A DNA stretch of 49,935 nucleotides, from contig CADAYJ010000043.1 of the NCBI GenBank assembly GCA_902792115.1, positions 1 to 49,935 of the forward strand, written 5' to 3'. The notes beneath the pieces were generated by a model. The model worked only from the letters and a program-made list of their open reading frames with translations, had not been told where the DNA came from and ran no database searches. The position numbers and the translations under genes are program-made. Positions 34,519 through 44,081 of this stretch are shown piece by piece (the stretch's first letter is position 1; every line of letters starts with the position of its first letter). Origin of the DNA: an uncultured Ruminococcus sp. (lineage in GTDB: Bacteria > Bacillota > Clostridia > Oscillospirales > Acutalibacteraceae).

Positions 34519-35155
34519 ATTCTTCATCGTCGGGCTTACAGGACCGACGGGCGCCGGAAAAAGCACCGTATCGAAGGTGTTTGCGCGCTCCGGCTACGCC
34601 GTGATAAACGCCGACGAGATCGCAAAGAAGGTCATCGCGCCGGGCAGCGTCTGCGTCACGCAGCTTGTTCTGGCGTTCGGGCGGTACATCATGAACCCGA
34701 ACGGCACGATAAACAGAAAGCGGCTCGCGGAGAAGGCGTTCGCCTCGCCGAGCGCAACACAGCTTCTCAACGACATCACGCACCCTCAGATCTTCCTCAT
34801 GACTATGCGCCGCTGCCGCGAAGCGATCGACTCCGGCTCTCCGATGATACTCTTCGACGCCCCGGTGCTGTTTGAAAGCGGCTCCGAGGTCATGTGCGAC
34901 GCGGTAGTTTCCGTCGTAGCGCCGAAGGAGCTGCGGATCGAACGGCTTACGGCGCGCGACTCCCTGCCGCGTGAGGCGATCGAGAAAAGAATGTCGGCTC
35001 AGCACCCCGATCAGTTTTACACAGACCGTTCCGACTACGTTATAAACGGCGGAGCAGACTTTTCGGAGGTCAAGTCGCAGACAGAGGAGATAATAAAGCT
35101 GCTCGCGGAGGAATACGCCGCGCGCTTACGGACTTTCAGCACCCCGAACACATAA
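34511..35155 (+). CDS. coaE: Dephospho-CoA kinase
   Basis: The start is a TTG at 34511 following GAGGTGAT and overlapping the previous gene by 8 bp. The 214-residue protein begins LRKFFIVGLTGPTGAGKST with a classical P-loop, followed by the INADEIAK acceptor-binding motif, DAPVLFESG and the LID region RLTARD. It phosphorylates the ribose 3'-OH of dephospho-CoA in the last step of CoA synthesis. The first step, pantothenate kinase (coaX), is also in this window near 46 kb. Confidence 0.95.
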   Translation: MRKFFIVGLTGPTGAGKSTVSKVFARSGYAVINADEIAKKVIAPGSVCVTQLVLAFGRYIMNPNGTINRKRLAEKAFASPSATQLLNDITHPQIFLMTMRRCREAIDSGSPMILFDAPVLFESGSEVMCDAVVSVVAPKELRIERLTARDSLPREAIEKRMSAQHPDQFYTDRSDYVINGGADFSEVKSQTEEIIKLLAEEYAARLRTFSTPNT

Positions 35156-35179
35156 AACCGACAAAAGGAAGGTGACGGC

Positions 35180-36043
35180 ATGGCAGGCAAAGGCAATTCG
35201 ACAGAAAGCAAAAAAAAGGCATCGTTCGCGGTCGCAGCAATACTTCTCGGCGTTGTGCTTATCGTTCCGATACTGCTCCTCGCCGTTTCGTCGATCTTTC
35301 ACGGGCAATCGGCAAAGGAGTTCACAAAGAGCCTTTACCCGATAAAATACGAGTATTACGTCGAATCCAACGCGAAGAAATTTGGCGTTGACGTGTGCCT
35401 TGTGTACGGCGTCATACGCACGGAGAGCGGCTTCGATCCGAACGCCGTATCTCAGGCCGGCGCGATCGGGCTTATGCAGCTTATGCCCGACACGTTCACA
35501 TGGCTGCAAAACTACCGGACGGACTTCATGCCCGAAAAGCTGCTCGATTCGAGCGAGCTTTACAAGCCGGACGTCAACATAGAGTACGGAACGTATCTGC
35601 TGCGATACCTGCTTGACAGGTACGACGGAGACGTCTCCCTGGCGATCATCGCGTACAACGCCGGCTACGGCAATGTTGACAACTGGCTCGCCGACGGCAC
35701 TATCCCGAAAAGCGGCGTTACAAGCGAGCAGATACCGTTCACGGAGACGGCAAATTATCTGACGCGCGTAACGGAGGCGATGGAGAATTACCGTGAGCTG
35801 TACTACGACGAGCTTGTTCTCGGCTTTGAAAGCGGCGCATCATCAGATACCTCCCCGGAGGATTCCGATACGGACACCGCGGAGCCTTCTCAGGTCGAAG
35901 CGCCCGAAAGCAGTCTGCCGGAGGACGGCGCCGCATACGAATATGACGACGGCACGAGCGAATACTACAACGAAGAGGATTACCAGCCCTACGCCTACGA
36001 GGGCGACGGAACGGGCGCGGAATACAACGATTACTACGATTAA
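35180..36043 (+). CDS. Membrane-anchored lytic transglycosylase (SLT family)
   Basis: The 287-residue protein has an N-terminal membrane helix (about 14-40) and an SLT domain (about 55-190). The catalytic Glu is E82 in VIRTESGFDP, followed by AGAIGLMQLMPDT and the IIAYNAGYGNV signature. It cleaves peptidoglycan glycan strands with formation of 1,6-anhydro ends. The last ~70 residues are acidic and rich in Tyr/Asp/Glu (YEYDDGTSEYYNEED), an unusual tail. A strong hairpin follows the gene. Confidence 0.92.
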   Translation: MAGKGNSTESKKKASFAVAAILLGVVLIVPILLLAVSSIFHGQSAKEFTKSLYPIKYEYYVESNAKKFGVDVCLVYGVIRTESGFDPNAVSQAGAIGLMQLMPDTFTWLQNYRTDFMPEKLLDSSELYKPDVNIEYGTYLLRYLLDRYDGDVSLAIIAYNAGYGNVDNWLADGTIPKSGVTSEQIPFTETANYLTRVTEAMENYRELYYDELVLGFESGASSDTSPEDSDTDTAEPSQVEAPESSLPEDGAAYEYDDGTSEYYNEEDYQPYAYEGDGTGAEYNDYYD

Positions 36044-36051
36044 TTTAGGAT

Positions 36052-36101
36052 CCGCTGAATAAATCACGGCCTGCGAACCGGCCACTCTATTTACTCAGCG
36101 G
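36052..36101 (+). terminator. Hairpin terminator after the lytic transglycosylase
   Basis: CCGCTGAATAAA (36052-36063) pairs with TTTACTCAGCGG (36090-36101) with one mismatch, and GGCC elements pair inside. A T-rich CTTCTTGTT follows. The first 14 bases resemble the leading edge of repeat family A. Confidence 0.6.
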
Positions 36102-36139
36102 CTTCTTGTTATAAACTACTATCAACAGGTGGTGTTTTC

Positions 36140-37417
36140 TTGGAAAGATTCAAAAGAGAAAAGATCGCGGACGGCGTTCACTTCAATGCTATCTACGACG
36201 ACAGATTCAAAACAAGCCGCATTCTCGTCTCAATGATGACAGACATCAGCAGCGAACGGTGCGCGGCATATTCGGCTGTGGCAGGGCTTCTGGTTCACTC
36301 GTGCAAAGCGTTCCCGTCGTTCCTTTCGCTCAGCCGCGAGCTTGACAGGCTGTACGGAGCGACTCTTTCCGGCTCAAGCGGCAAGCGCGGCGACTCTCAG
36401 CTCATCAATATCTCCGCACACGGCATCAGCGACGCTTACAGCATCGGCGGAGAATCTGTGTATGAGGAGCTTGCGCAGCTGCTCTGCGGCGCGCTCTTCG
36501 AGCCTAACGCAGCGGACGGCGCGTTCTCCCGTGAGGATTTCCTCCAGGAGCAGCGCCAGCTCATAGACTCCATCGACGCGCAGTTCAACGACAAGCGGGC
36601 GTACGCTCGCAAGCGCTTTCTGGAGGTAATGTGCAAGGGCGACAAGTACGGCGTGAACCTTCTCGGCACTAAGGAGCAGGTAAACGCTCTGACTCCCTCC
36701 GCCGTTTACGAAGCGTACTGCGAGCTTATCCGCACGGCAAGGGTGGAGATCGTCTGCCTCACCTCAAACGACACGGAGAACGTCAAGCGCATATTTACGG
36801 AGCGCTTCGCCGGAATAGACAGAGCGCCCCGGACCACGAAGACGATCGTCGTTCCGAGTGCCGACAAGGTAACCGAGCACACAGACAGGCTCGACGTCGT
36901 GCAGTCAAAGCTGATGCTCGGCTTCCGAACGGCGTGTGCCGAGCCGGACGAGGACGCGGACGCCGTAAAGCTGATGTGCGCCGTACTCGGCGGAACGGCT
37001 CATTCAAAGCTCTTCAACAACGTCCGCGAGAAGCTCAGCCTCTGCTACTACTGCGTATCCTCGTACGACGCCAACAAGGGTGTAATGACGGTCGAGAGCG
37101 GCGTTGAGAATGAGAATATCGGGAAGACGAAAAACGCCGTGCTCGCGGAGCTTGAGGATATCAAAAACGGAAAGGTCACGGACGAGGAGATCGAAAGCGC
37201 AAAGCTCAGCATGACGAACTCGTACCTGACGAGCGTCGATTCCTCGGCAGGCACTCAGGCGTGGTACCTCGCGCAGGTATTCAAGGGCAAGTCTCTCACG
37301 CCGCAGGAGCAGGCGGAGCGCATTTGCAGGGTAAGCAAGGAGCAGATCGTCGAGGCGGCAAAGCGCCTCACGCTCGACACTGTATACGTGCTGACCTCAG
37401 ACAAGGAGGGCGAATGA
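36140..37417 (+). CDS. yfmF: M16-family protein YfmF (inactive subunit type)
   Basis: Translation starts at a TTG (36140) and gives 425 residues of M16 insulinase-like fold. No HxxEH zinc motif exists in the N-terminal half: the expected place reads AGLLVHSCKAFPSF. This is normal for the YfmF partner, which pairs with the zinc-bearing YmfH. In Bacillus this pair is linked to elongation factor P aminopentanol modification and to processing; efp genes are not in the window. It ends one base before the ymfH ATG. Confidence 0.9.
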   Translation: MERFKREKIADGVHFNAIYDDRFKTSRILVSMMTDISSERCAAYSAVAGLLVHSCKAFPSFLSLSRELDRLYGATLSGSSGKRGDSQLINISAHGISDAYSIGGESVYEELAQLLCGALFEPNAADGAFSREDFLQEQRQLIDSIDAQFNDKRAYARKRFLEVMCKGDKYGVNLLGTKEQVNALTPSAVYEAYCELIRTARVEIVCLTSNDTENVKRIFTERFAGIDRAPRTTKTIVVPSADKVTEHTDRLDVVQSKLMLGFRTACAEPDEDADAVKLMCAVLGGTAHSKLFNNVREKLSLCYYCVSSYDANKGVMTVESGVENENIGKTKNAVLAELEDIKNGKVTDEEIESAKLSMTNSYLTSVDSSAGTQAWYLAQVFKGKSLTPQEQAERICRVSKEQIVEAAKRLTLDTVYVLTSDKEGE

Positions 37418-37418
37418 G

Positions 37419-38696
37419 ATGGATATAAAAACTGTCAGCAGCAGCCTTGTAAAGGACAGCTACTACGTCACAAAGCACCCCTCGGGGCTTACGATCTTCG
37501 TTTACCCGAAGTCAGGGTACAAATCGACGTACGCGATAATCGGCACGAACTTCGGCTCCGTAAACACACGCTTCCGTGTAAACGGCGGCGATGAGATCAC
37601 CGTACCTGACGGTATCGCCCACTACCTCGAGCACAAGCTGTTTGAAAGCGAGGACGGCGACGCATTCGCACGCTACGCGAAGACGGGCGCGAACGCCAAC
37701 GCATACACCTCCTTTGAAAAAACGTGCTACCTCTTCTCGTGTACCGACCATTTTGAGGAGTCTCTCGAAATACTTCTCGACTTCGTTCAGTCTCCGTACT
37801 TCACGCCGCAGACGGTCGCGAAGGAACAGGGGATCATCGGTCAGGAGATCAAGATGTACGACGATTCCCCCGGCTGGCGCGTGATGTTCAACACGCTCGT
37901 CGGAATGTATCAGAAGCATCCCGTGAGGATTGACATCGCCGGCACTGTCGAGTCGATCGCGGAGATCACCGCAGAAAAGCTCTACGACTGCTACAACAGC
38001 TTCTATAACCTCCACAACATGGTTCTCTGCGTCGCAGGCAACGCCACGATGGAGCAGGTATTGAAGGTCGCCGACAGAATGCTCAAGCCGTGCGAGGAGC
38101 AGACGGTCGAGAGCATTTTCGAAGACGAGCCTTACGAGGTCGGGCAGAGCTATATCGAGCAGACATTCCCCGTGACAATACCGATGTTCCATCTCGGCTT
38201 CAAGGAAAACGTCCGCAGCGAGCCGATCAGCAGCGCCGAGGCTGCGTACACCGATATCCTGCTTTACGCGCTCGCCTCTCAGTCAAGCCCTCTTTACAAC
38301 AAGCTGCTTGACGAGCGCCTCATCAACGACTCCTTCGACTTCGAGCGCATGGAGGGGCCGAACTACGCCGCTATCCTCTTCGGCGGAGAATCACGCGACC
38401 CGCAGCGCGCCGCGTCGATAATCAAGGAGGCTATCGCGCAGGCGAAGCGCGACGGAATCCCACGGGAGGAATTTGAACGCGCGAAGAAAGCCATTTACGG
38501 CAACATCATAGCCGACTTCAACTCAAACGATAATATCGCGAACGTCATTGTCGATATGTACTTTGAAAACCGCGAGCTTTTTGCGTACGTTGACGCCGCA
38601 GCAAACGCGACGCTTGAGGACGTGACCTCGCGCCTCTCCGATATCCTCGACACAGACAACTGCACGCTCTCCGTCGTCAAGGGAGAGGACAAGTAA
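37419..38696 (+). CDS. ymfH: M16-family zinc peptidase YmfH
   Basis: The 425-residue protein has an intact HxxEH zinc motif (H68-Y-L-E71-H72) in PDGIAHYLEHKLFE, with the downstream Glu ligand in the helix after QEIKMYDDSPG. It is the catalytic partner of the preceding YfmF-like protein. Start and previous stop are separated by one base, with AAGGAGGG upstream. A terminator follows. Confidence 0.92.
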   Translation: MDIKTVSSSLVKDSYYVTKHPSGLTIFVYPKSGYKSTYAIIGTNFGSVNTRFRVNGGDEITVPDGIAHYLEHKLFESEDGDAFARYAKTGANANAYTSFEKTCYLFSCTDHFEESLEILLDFVQSPYFTPQTVAKEQGIIGQEIKMYDDSPGWRVMFNTLVGMYQKHPVRIDIAGTVESIAEITAEKLYDCYNSFYNLHNMVLCVAGNATMEQVLKVADRMLKPCEEQTVESIFEDEPYEVGQSYIEQTFPVTIPMFHLGFKENVRSEPISSAEAAYTDILLYALASQSSPLYNKLLDERLINDSFDFERMEGPNYAAILFGGESRDPQRAASIIKEAIAQAKRDGIPREEFERAKKAIYGNIIADFNSNDNIANVIVDMYFENRELFAYVDAAANATLEDVTSRLSDILDTDNCTLSVVKGEDK

Positions 38697-38715
38697 ATCC
38701 CGGTAAAGATAAAAT

Positions 38716-38744
38716 AAAGGACGCCCGCTTTGGACGTCCTTTTT
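38716..38744. terminator. Bidirectional terminator between ymfH and rpe
   Basis: AAAGGACG (38716-38723) pairs with CGTCCTTT (38735-38742), with T5 on the plus strand and the A-rich partner serving the minus strand. It sits between two convergent genes. Confidence 0.85.
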
Positions 38745-38773
38745 ATGCTGTAAATCAGGATCGGAGGGGCGCT

Positions 38774-39421
38774 TTACGCAAGCTCCTTTAGCTGCGCGAT
38801 AGCCTTCGCCGCGTCGGGAGCCTTGAAAACGCCTGTACCGGAAACGCTGATGTCGATTCCGGCAGCGGCGCACTCTGCGATCGTCTGCTCGTTGATGCCG
38901 CCGTCCGCTTCGATCAGTATGTCGTGACCGTGCTCCCTTGCGTACCGCTTGATCTCCCCCACCTTCGGCAGCATATCTGCCATGAACGACTGCCCTCCGA
39001 AGCCCGGCTCCACCGTCATGACGAGTACCATGTACAGCTTGTCGAGATACGGGAAGACTGCGCTCGCCGGCGTGTTCGGCTTAACGGAAAGAGCCGCCTT
39101 TACGCCGAAGGAGTTTATGAGGTCGAGCGTCGCGCCGATGTCGCTGTCGCATTCGACGTGGATCGTGATTATGTCTGCGCCCGCCTCGGCAAAATCCTTG
39201 ATGTAGCGGTGCGGCTCGCTGATCATGAGATGAACGTCGAACGGCAGCTTCGTGTACGGTCTGCCCCACTTGATAACGGGCGCGCCGAAGGTGATGTTCG
39301 GGACGAAATGACCGTCCATCACATCAAGGTGAATGAGGTCTGCCCCTGCTTTCTCCATTCTTTCAAGCTCCTCTCCGAGCTTCGAGAAATCACATGATAA
39401 AAACGACGGTGCGATCTGCAT
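38774..39421 (-). CDS. rpe: Ribulose-phosphate 3-epimerase
   Basis: The 215-residue TIM-barrel protein begins MQIAPSFLSCDFSKLGEEL and carries the signatures LIHLDVMDGHFVPN, DVHLMI and MTVEPGFGGQ. It interconverts ribulose 5-phosphate and xylulose 5-phosphate in the pentose phosphate pathway. A TTGGAGGC-type ribosome site precedes the ATG. It is convergent with ymfH and separated from the upstream large gene by a hairpin and a repeat. Confidence 0.95.
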   Translation of the reverse strand: MQIAPSFLSCDFSKLGEELERMEKAGADLIHLDVMDGHFVPNITFGAPVIKWGRPYTKLPFDVHLMISEPHRYIKDFAEAGADIITIHVECDSDIGATLDLINSFGVKAALSVKPNTPASAVFPYLDKLYMVLVMTVEPGFGGQSFMADMLPKVGEIKRYAREHGHDILIEADGGINEQTIAECAAAGIDISVSGTGVFKAPDAAKAIAQLKELA

Positions 39422-39489
39422 AATAAAGCCTCCAATGCTGCATGAAATAAATAGAAAAGGTACAGCGGAACTGACGCTGTTGATAAGTA

Positions 39490-39522
39490 CCGGGGCAGAC
39501 AGCGCTGCCCCGGGAATTTTTT
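39490..39522. terminator. GC hairpin with T6 between rpe and the large gene
   Basis: CCGGGGCA (39490-39497) pairs with TGCCCCGG (39506-39513), and T6 follows on the plus strand (39517-39522). No plus-strand gene ends here, and the minus strand lacks a U run, so its use is unclear. The sequence TGTTGATAA, a DnaA-box variant, lies just before it. Confidence 0.5.
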
Positions 39523-39531
39523 AAAGCTAGG

Positions 39532-39627
39532 GAGGCACTGATTAAAGCGAGTGCTCAGATTGCGCCGCCAGATTTTCAGGCAGATTGCACGAAACGACCG
39601 CAGGAATACTGACGTATTTCAAGGGAG
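39532..39627 (+). repeat. Interspersed repeat family A, best-preserved copy
   Basis: GGAGGCACTGATTAAAGCGA opens the element, and GCAGGAATACTGACG with GTATTTCAAGGGAGTTA closes it. CACT/AGTG and AATAC/GTATT hairpins mark the two ends. It directly abuts the stop of the large minus-strand gene (39628), the same position relative to a gene end as the copy at 1326. Confidence 0.78.
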
Positions 39628-42600
39628 TTAGAGAACTGCGGCAACCCAGAAGATCGAGAACAGGAAGAGCTGAATTGCTCCTACATGGTGTATGCCTGCG
39701 AAAAGCACGATCGCCGTTACGACGAGTATCTTCAGCAGTGCGCCGACGATCTCGACAGCAAGCGAAAGAGATATATTGCGCTTCGTCTGTATGCACTCGC
39801 TTACCGCAAGCCCGAACGACGTTACGCCGCCCTTCGTCGCTATGAATGCAGGAGAAGCCTTCTCCTTGCCGACCATCTCGTCGCGTATCACATTCGAGCC
39901 CTTCTGCTCAAGCACCTTGATACTCTTGATACCGATGCCGAAGTCGCGCGCGATGCGCTCCGCCGTTATATTTACGTCCGTTGTGCGGACGAGCATACTC
40001 ATGTCACTCGCTTCCATGCGCTTGAGCACGTCTGAAACGCGGTGATTCGCCGTGTAGCTTACGAGCAGGATACCGACGAGCTGCCCGGACATTGCTATGT
40101 ACAGAGGCTCGCTGCCGCCGGTGCGAAGCACCTCCTCCTCCTCCCTCGCGGGAGCAAGGATTCCGTGTGCCTTCATCAGCGTGCGGTTGCCCACGCAGAT
40201 TCGCTCGTTGTTTACCCAGCCGATCAGGCCCTTGCCGTCCTCGTACATAACGCCATCAGCCGAGGGAAGACTCTCTCTCGTCTTCTTGTCGATCATGCCG
40301 TCGAACATTCCTGCCATTGCGCCGCCGGCTGCGATCGTCACAGCTGCCGCCGCGTAGATACCGTCCTGCCAGCGATATGTGTCAATCGCCTTGAAGTCGT
40401 TCATCTGGATCGAGCCTGCCGGGTAGAGATCCTTTGAGTCTATCATTACAGCAGCGCTGTCGGAGAACGTTTCTACCGCCGAATAGCCGACAATCATAGA
40501 CTTGTTCACGAGCGCCTTCTTCGAGAGTCTGTGGAGCGGAACAGCCGCAAGCGCTCTCGAGCTGATCGGGATACCGGCGCAAAGCATAACGCAGAGCACC
40601 GACCATGCGTCGAGGAAGCTCTTTGAAGCGATACCGGCTATAAGCGCCACGAACAGCGAAAGGATCAGCGCCGGGAGAGCAAACGTCGCAGCGAGCTTGT
40701 CTCCGGGATCCTCCGCGCGCGAGAGCCTCATAAAGTGCTTCAGGAATGATGTCTTCTTCTGGAACGAAAGCTCTGTTTTGTCGTTCTTAGTGCCGCTGAG
40801 GAGCTTCGCGACCATGCGCTGGTCGGGGAAGAACTTTCCTGCGTACTTCTGCACCGTATCGGAGACGAAGCGGAAGTTTGCGGATATCCTGTCGGCGTTC
40901 ATATATCTGCCTGCACAGCAGACCGAAAGCGTGAGCATAACGATCAGCGTGTAGACACCCTGCCCCTGCCCGAGGAACGCCGTCGGCAGGATAACTGCGA
41001 GCAGCGCCTGGAATGCCGCTGCGGCAGCAGCCAGCGCGACACCGGTGTCGGGGTTAGCCTTGAAGCGTTTGAGCGGCTTCAGACCGTTGATAATTATATT
41101 CCTGCAGCAGAACAGAATGCCTGCGTACATAAGAAGATTTACGACCGCGTATATTCTCTGGAGCGCCGCCGTCGAATCCGCACCCTTGCCGACGGTGAAC
41201 CTGCCGGCAAAGCAGGAGAATATGAACGACGCGAGCGTTATGCCGAGAGCCGCGCCGCACACCCACGATTCGCGCCTGCGAACGGCGGTGACGTGCTTGC
41301 GGACAGCATTCGCGTCCTCCTCGCAGCGGTACTCGACCGGCTCGGGATCGCGCTCGTCCTGGTAGTCGAGCTTCTTGCAGATGCTGTCTACCTTGTCGTG
41401 ATTTCTCTCGAAATCGCGCGCTTCCTTGAATTCGGGAATGCTGCTCTGACTGATATCGGGGAGCGGAGTTTCCTTCGCCGCCGGGCTTGCCGGGGCAGCG
41501 CTTACGGGAGCCGCCTCCGTGATGAGAGCCGCCTTTGTGGAGACGCTTCTCATGCGCTTGTAGTTTACGATGCAGTCATACTCGCTGCGTACTGAATCGG
41601 TGAACCTTCCGGCGGAGAACTTGACCGTCTCGCCGCGCGCCGGGCGGTAATCTGTGACCTCAAGCTCCGTGACAACAGCCGCGGCCGCCTCCTTCGCCTC
41701 GCGCTCGACAGCCTCACGGCGAAGCTCCTCGCGTGCCTGTGCCGTTTCCTGCTCAAGCGCCTGTACCCTTTCGAGCACCTTTTTATTCGTTTCAAGAGCC
41801 TTTTTCTGCTCCTCGGTAAGTACGTCCGTGTCGTCGCGCTCTATGACGTTGAGACTCTCTCTGAGCTTGTCCTCGTCTACGCGCGACGCCGCAGCGTTGT
41901 CGTTTTTGATGATCGAGATAACGGGAGTTTTTGGCTTCGGCGTTTCCTCCGCGCTCTCCTTCTGCTCCGCCTTTTCCTCGGCAGTCTTCTCCGGAGTCTC
42001 CTCGGAGACCTTCTCCGTTTTCTCCTCCGCCTTGGGAGCCTCCGGCTTCGGCGCCGTCTCAGGCTCCTTCTTTTCGGGCTGCTTAGCCTCGGAATTCTCC
42101 TTGTGAGTGAGTCCGCCCGTTACCCAGCCGTCCTCCTGCGGAGCCTCCGGAATAACAGCTTTTTCGCCGCCGGTAATCCAGCCGTCGTTCTCGTCCTCCT
42201 CCGCTTCTTCAAGCACATCGGAGACGGGAGCCGTCTGCGGAGCCTTCGCTGCCTCGTCGTCCTCCTTGGTGTTCCAAAGCTCGATCAGCTTATCCTTCGT
42301 CCTTGCAAAGAAGCTCTTTGAGCCGTCCGCTTCGGAAACGGCGCTCTGCGGCTTCTCGTCGTCGGTTTTGCCGCTCTGAGCCGGCTTCTTTTCGATGCCG
42401 CTCTTTGCCCTCGCGAGCAAGCTCTTCACCGACGCAAGCGCGCCGCCCTTCTCCTGCTCTGCGCCGACAGCCTTTTCGGCGTCGTTTTCATCCGTCTTTT
42501 CCGGCAGTTCCGTCTGCGCGGGCACGGCTTCGGGAGCGGTCTGTTCGCCGTTGTTACCCTCCGCCTTATCGTCTGTCTGCGCCGTCTCGCTTTTAGTCTC

Positions 42601-44037
42601 TTCTCCGGCGACGGCGTCATTATTATCGTTTGCTTCTTTATTATCGCTGTTTTCGGTGTTGCCGGCATTTTCGGTGTTCTCGGCATTTTCGGGGGTGATC
42701 TCCGCCGGAGCGCCGCTTTCCTGCTTATCCTGCGCCCGGTCGTCCTGCGAGGGCGCTTCCTCCGCCTTCGGCTCCTCCTTATCGAGCGGCTCGGAGCTGT
42801 GCTCTTCACCGTACTCCTTCGTATCGGGGATCTTATCGGCAGGCGCTGACTCTGCATCGTCCTCGCCGAAGAGTGCCGTCAGCTCTCCGAAATCCTCAAG
42901 TCCGTCAACAGAGGCGAGGTCGGAAAGCTCTTCGTCCGTTTCGTCGAAAAGAAGCTCCTCCTCTGGTGCAAACGCCTCGTCATCGTCGTCCTCGAGAGAC
43001 TCCGTCAGATGTCCTTTCTCAGGCTCTGCGCCGTCTCCTTCACCATTTGCAGCCGCTTCTCCGTTTTCGCAGGGAGCGTCGCCGTCAGCAGCAGCGTTGA
43101 CGTCAGCGGCAGCCTGAACGCCCTCAGAAGCCGGAGCTTCCTCCTGTCCTTCGAGCGTATCAGCAGCTTTGTCCTCTGCCGATCCCGGAGCGTCAGCCGC
43201 AGCGACGCCGCTTTCGCCGTCACTCTCGCGACCTTCGCCGCCTTCGGAAGCCTTACTCTCGCTATTATCAGCCTCTTGCCTGTCAGAGGCAGCCTCAGCG
43301 ACGCTATCAGCCTCACCGGAAGCAGCAGCTTCACCGCCTTCGGATGCGTCCGCACCGCTGTTTTCAGCAGCGTCGGCAGTTTTTTCGCCGGTCTCGGGAG
43401 CATCGCTCTTCGCCTCCTCCGTATGATCCGAGCCGTCATGTGCGTCCCCGAGCACCGTCAGCTCCGTATTTTCTTCATTATAGGCAGCGACGTCTTCATT
43501 CTCGTCATCGACCTCAAACACCGCTTCCTCGTCCTCGAGCGCACTGTGCGCGTCAAAAGCGCTGTCCGCGGGCGTATACTCCTCGCCCTCCAGGAATGCG
43601 CTTATCATGAGGAACTCCTCCTCTTCGGCGGGATCCTCTTCCTTTACTTGCTTTTCGGGTATCTCGGCTGCAGCCGCATTTTCTGCGTTCTGCTCTGCCT
43701 CCACGGGGGCTTCGCCCTCGCTGCTGTCTGTATTCTCCTCTGCGGAAGAAGGCTCGCTCTCGTCCGCGCTCTTTTTCTTAAAGCGCCCGAAAAGGCTGCC
43801 GATAAGACCTTCGTCTTCGTCGAGCGGATCGCTGCCGCCGTTTTCCTGCTGCGGATCGTCCTCCGTGGAGAACGCCTTTTTCAGCCTGTTAAGGAAACCC
43901 GGCTTTGCCTTCGCCTCGTCTGCGGGGGTATCCTGACGGATAGTAATGTCATTGCTGCCCGCGCTTACAGCGGGAGAGTTAGCTGCGGATCTGTTCTCCG
44001 CCTTCTCAACTACATCAATATCGTCACGTTCAGACAC
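39628..44037 (-). CDS. P-type-ATPase-like pseudoenzyme with giant acidic disordered N terminus
   Basis: I start at the GTG at 44037 (SERDDIDVVEKAENR), six bases after AAAGGGG; a GTG nine bases upstream overlaps that site. The ~1469-residue product has ~760 residues of acidic Glu/Asp/Ala/Ser low-complexity sequence with short basic amphipathic helices (PGFLNRLKKAF, LIGSLFGRFKK), a coiled coil (about 760-830), then a membrane core (about 920 to the end) with helices arranged like a heavy-metal P-type ATPase. Segment GIPISSRALAAVPLHRLSKK then AVMIDSKDLYP aligns with the M4-to-phosphorylation stretch. The Asp is present but DKTGT is lost, as are a TGES-like and a GDGxND motif. Relics VGNRTLMKAHGI and YIAMSGQLVGI support homology. 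Transport is unlikely. rlmB lies 44 bp upstream. Confidence 0.78.
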   Translation of the reverse strand: MSERDDIDVVEKAENRSAANSPAVSAGSNDITIRQDTPADEAKAKPGFLNRLKKAFSTEDDPQQENGGSDPLDEDEGLIGSLFGRFKKKSADESEPSSAEENTDSSEGEAPVEAEQNAENAAAAEIPEKQVKEEDPAEEEEFLMISAFLEGEEYTPADSAFDAHSALEDEEAVFEVDDENEDVAAYNEENTELTVLGDAHDGSDHTEEAKSDAPETGEKTADAAENSGADASEGGEAAASGEADSVAEAASDRQEADNSESKASEGGEGRESDGESGVAAADAPGSAEDKAADTLEGQEEAPASEGVQAAADVNAAADGDAPCENGEAAANGEGDGAEPEKGHLTESLEDDDDEAFAPEEELLFDETDEELSDLASVDGLEDFGELTALFGEDDAESAPADKIPDTKEYGEEHSSEPLDKEEPKAEEAPSQDDRAQDKQESGAPAEITPENAENTENAGNTENSDNKEANDNNDAVAGEETKSETAQTDDKAEGNNGEQTAPEAVPAQTELPEKTDENDAEKAVGAEQEKGGALASVKSLLARAKSGIEKKPAQSGKTDDEKPQSAVSEADGSKSFFARTKDKLIELWNTKEDDEAAKAPQTAPVSDVLEEAEEDENDGWITGGEKAVIPEAPQEDGWVTGGLTHKENSEAKQPEKKEPETAPKPEAPKAEEKTEKVSEETPEKTAEEKAEQKESAEETPKPKTPVISIIKNDNAAASRVDEDKLRESLNVIERDDTDVLTEEQKKALETNKKVLERVQALEQETAQAREELRREAVEREAKEAAAAVVTELEVTDYRPARGETVKFSAGRFTDSVRSEYDCIVNYKRMRSVSTKAALITEAAPVSAAPASPAAKETPLPDISQSSIPEFKEARDFERNHDKVDSICKKLDYQDERDPEPVEYRCEEDANAVRKHVTAVRRRESWVCGAALGITLASFIFSCFAGRFTVGKGADSTAALQRIYAVVNLLMYAGILFCCRNIIINGLKPLKRFKANPDTGVALAAAAAAFQALLAVILPTAFLGQGQGVYTLIVMLTLSVCCAGRYMNADRISANFRFVSDTVQKYAGKFFPDQRMVAKLLSGTKNDKTELSFQKKTSFLKHFMRLSRAEDPGDKLAATFALPALILSLFVALIAGIASKSFLDAWSVLCVMLCAGIPISSRALAAVPLHRLSKKALVNKSMIVGYSAVETFSDSAAVMIDSKDLYPAGSIQMNDFKAIDTYRWQDGIYAAAAVTIAAGGAMAGMFDGMIDKKTRESLPSADGVMYEDGKGLIGWVNNERICVGNRTLMKAHGILAPAREEEEVLRTGGSEPLYIAMSGQLVGILLVSYTANHRVSDVLKRMEASDMSMLVRTTDVNITAERIARDFGIGIKSIKVLEQKGSNVIRDEMVGKEKASPAFIATKGGVTSFGLAVSECIQTKRNISLSLAVEIVGALLKILVVTAIVLFAGIHHVGAIQLFLFSIFWVAAVL

Positions 44038-44081
44038 ACACTTCACCCCTTTCTTACTCGCGTATGTATTGCATTATTCGT

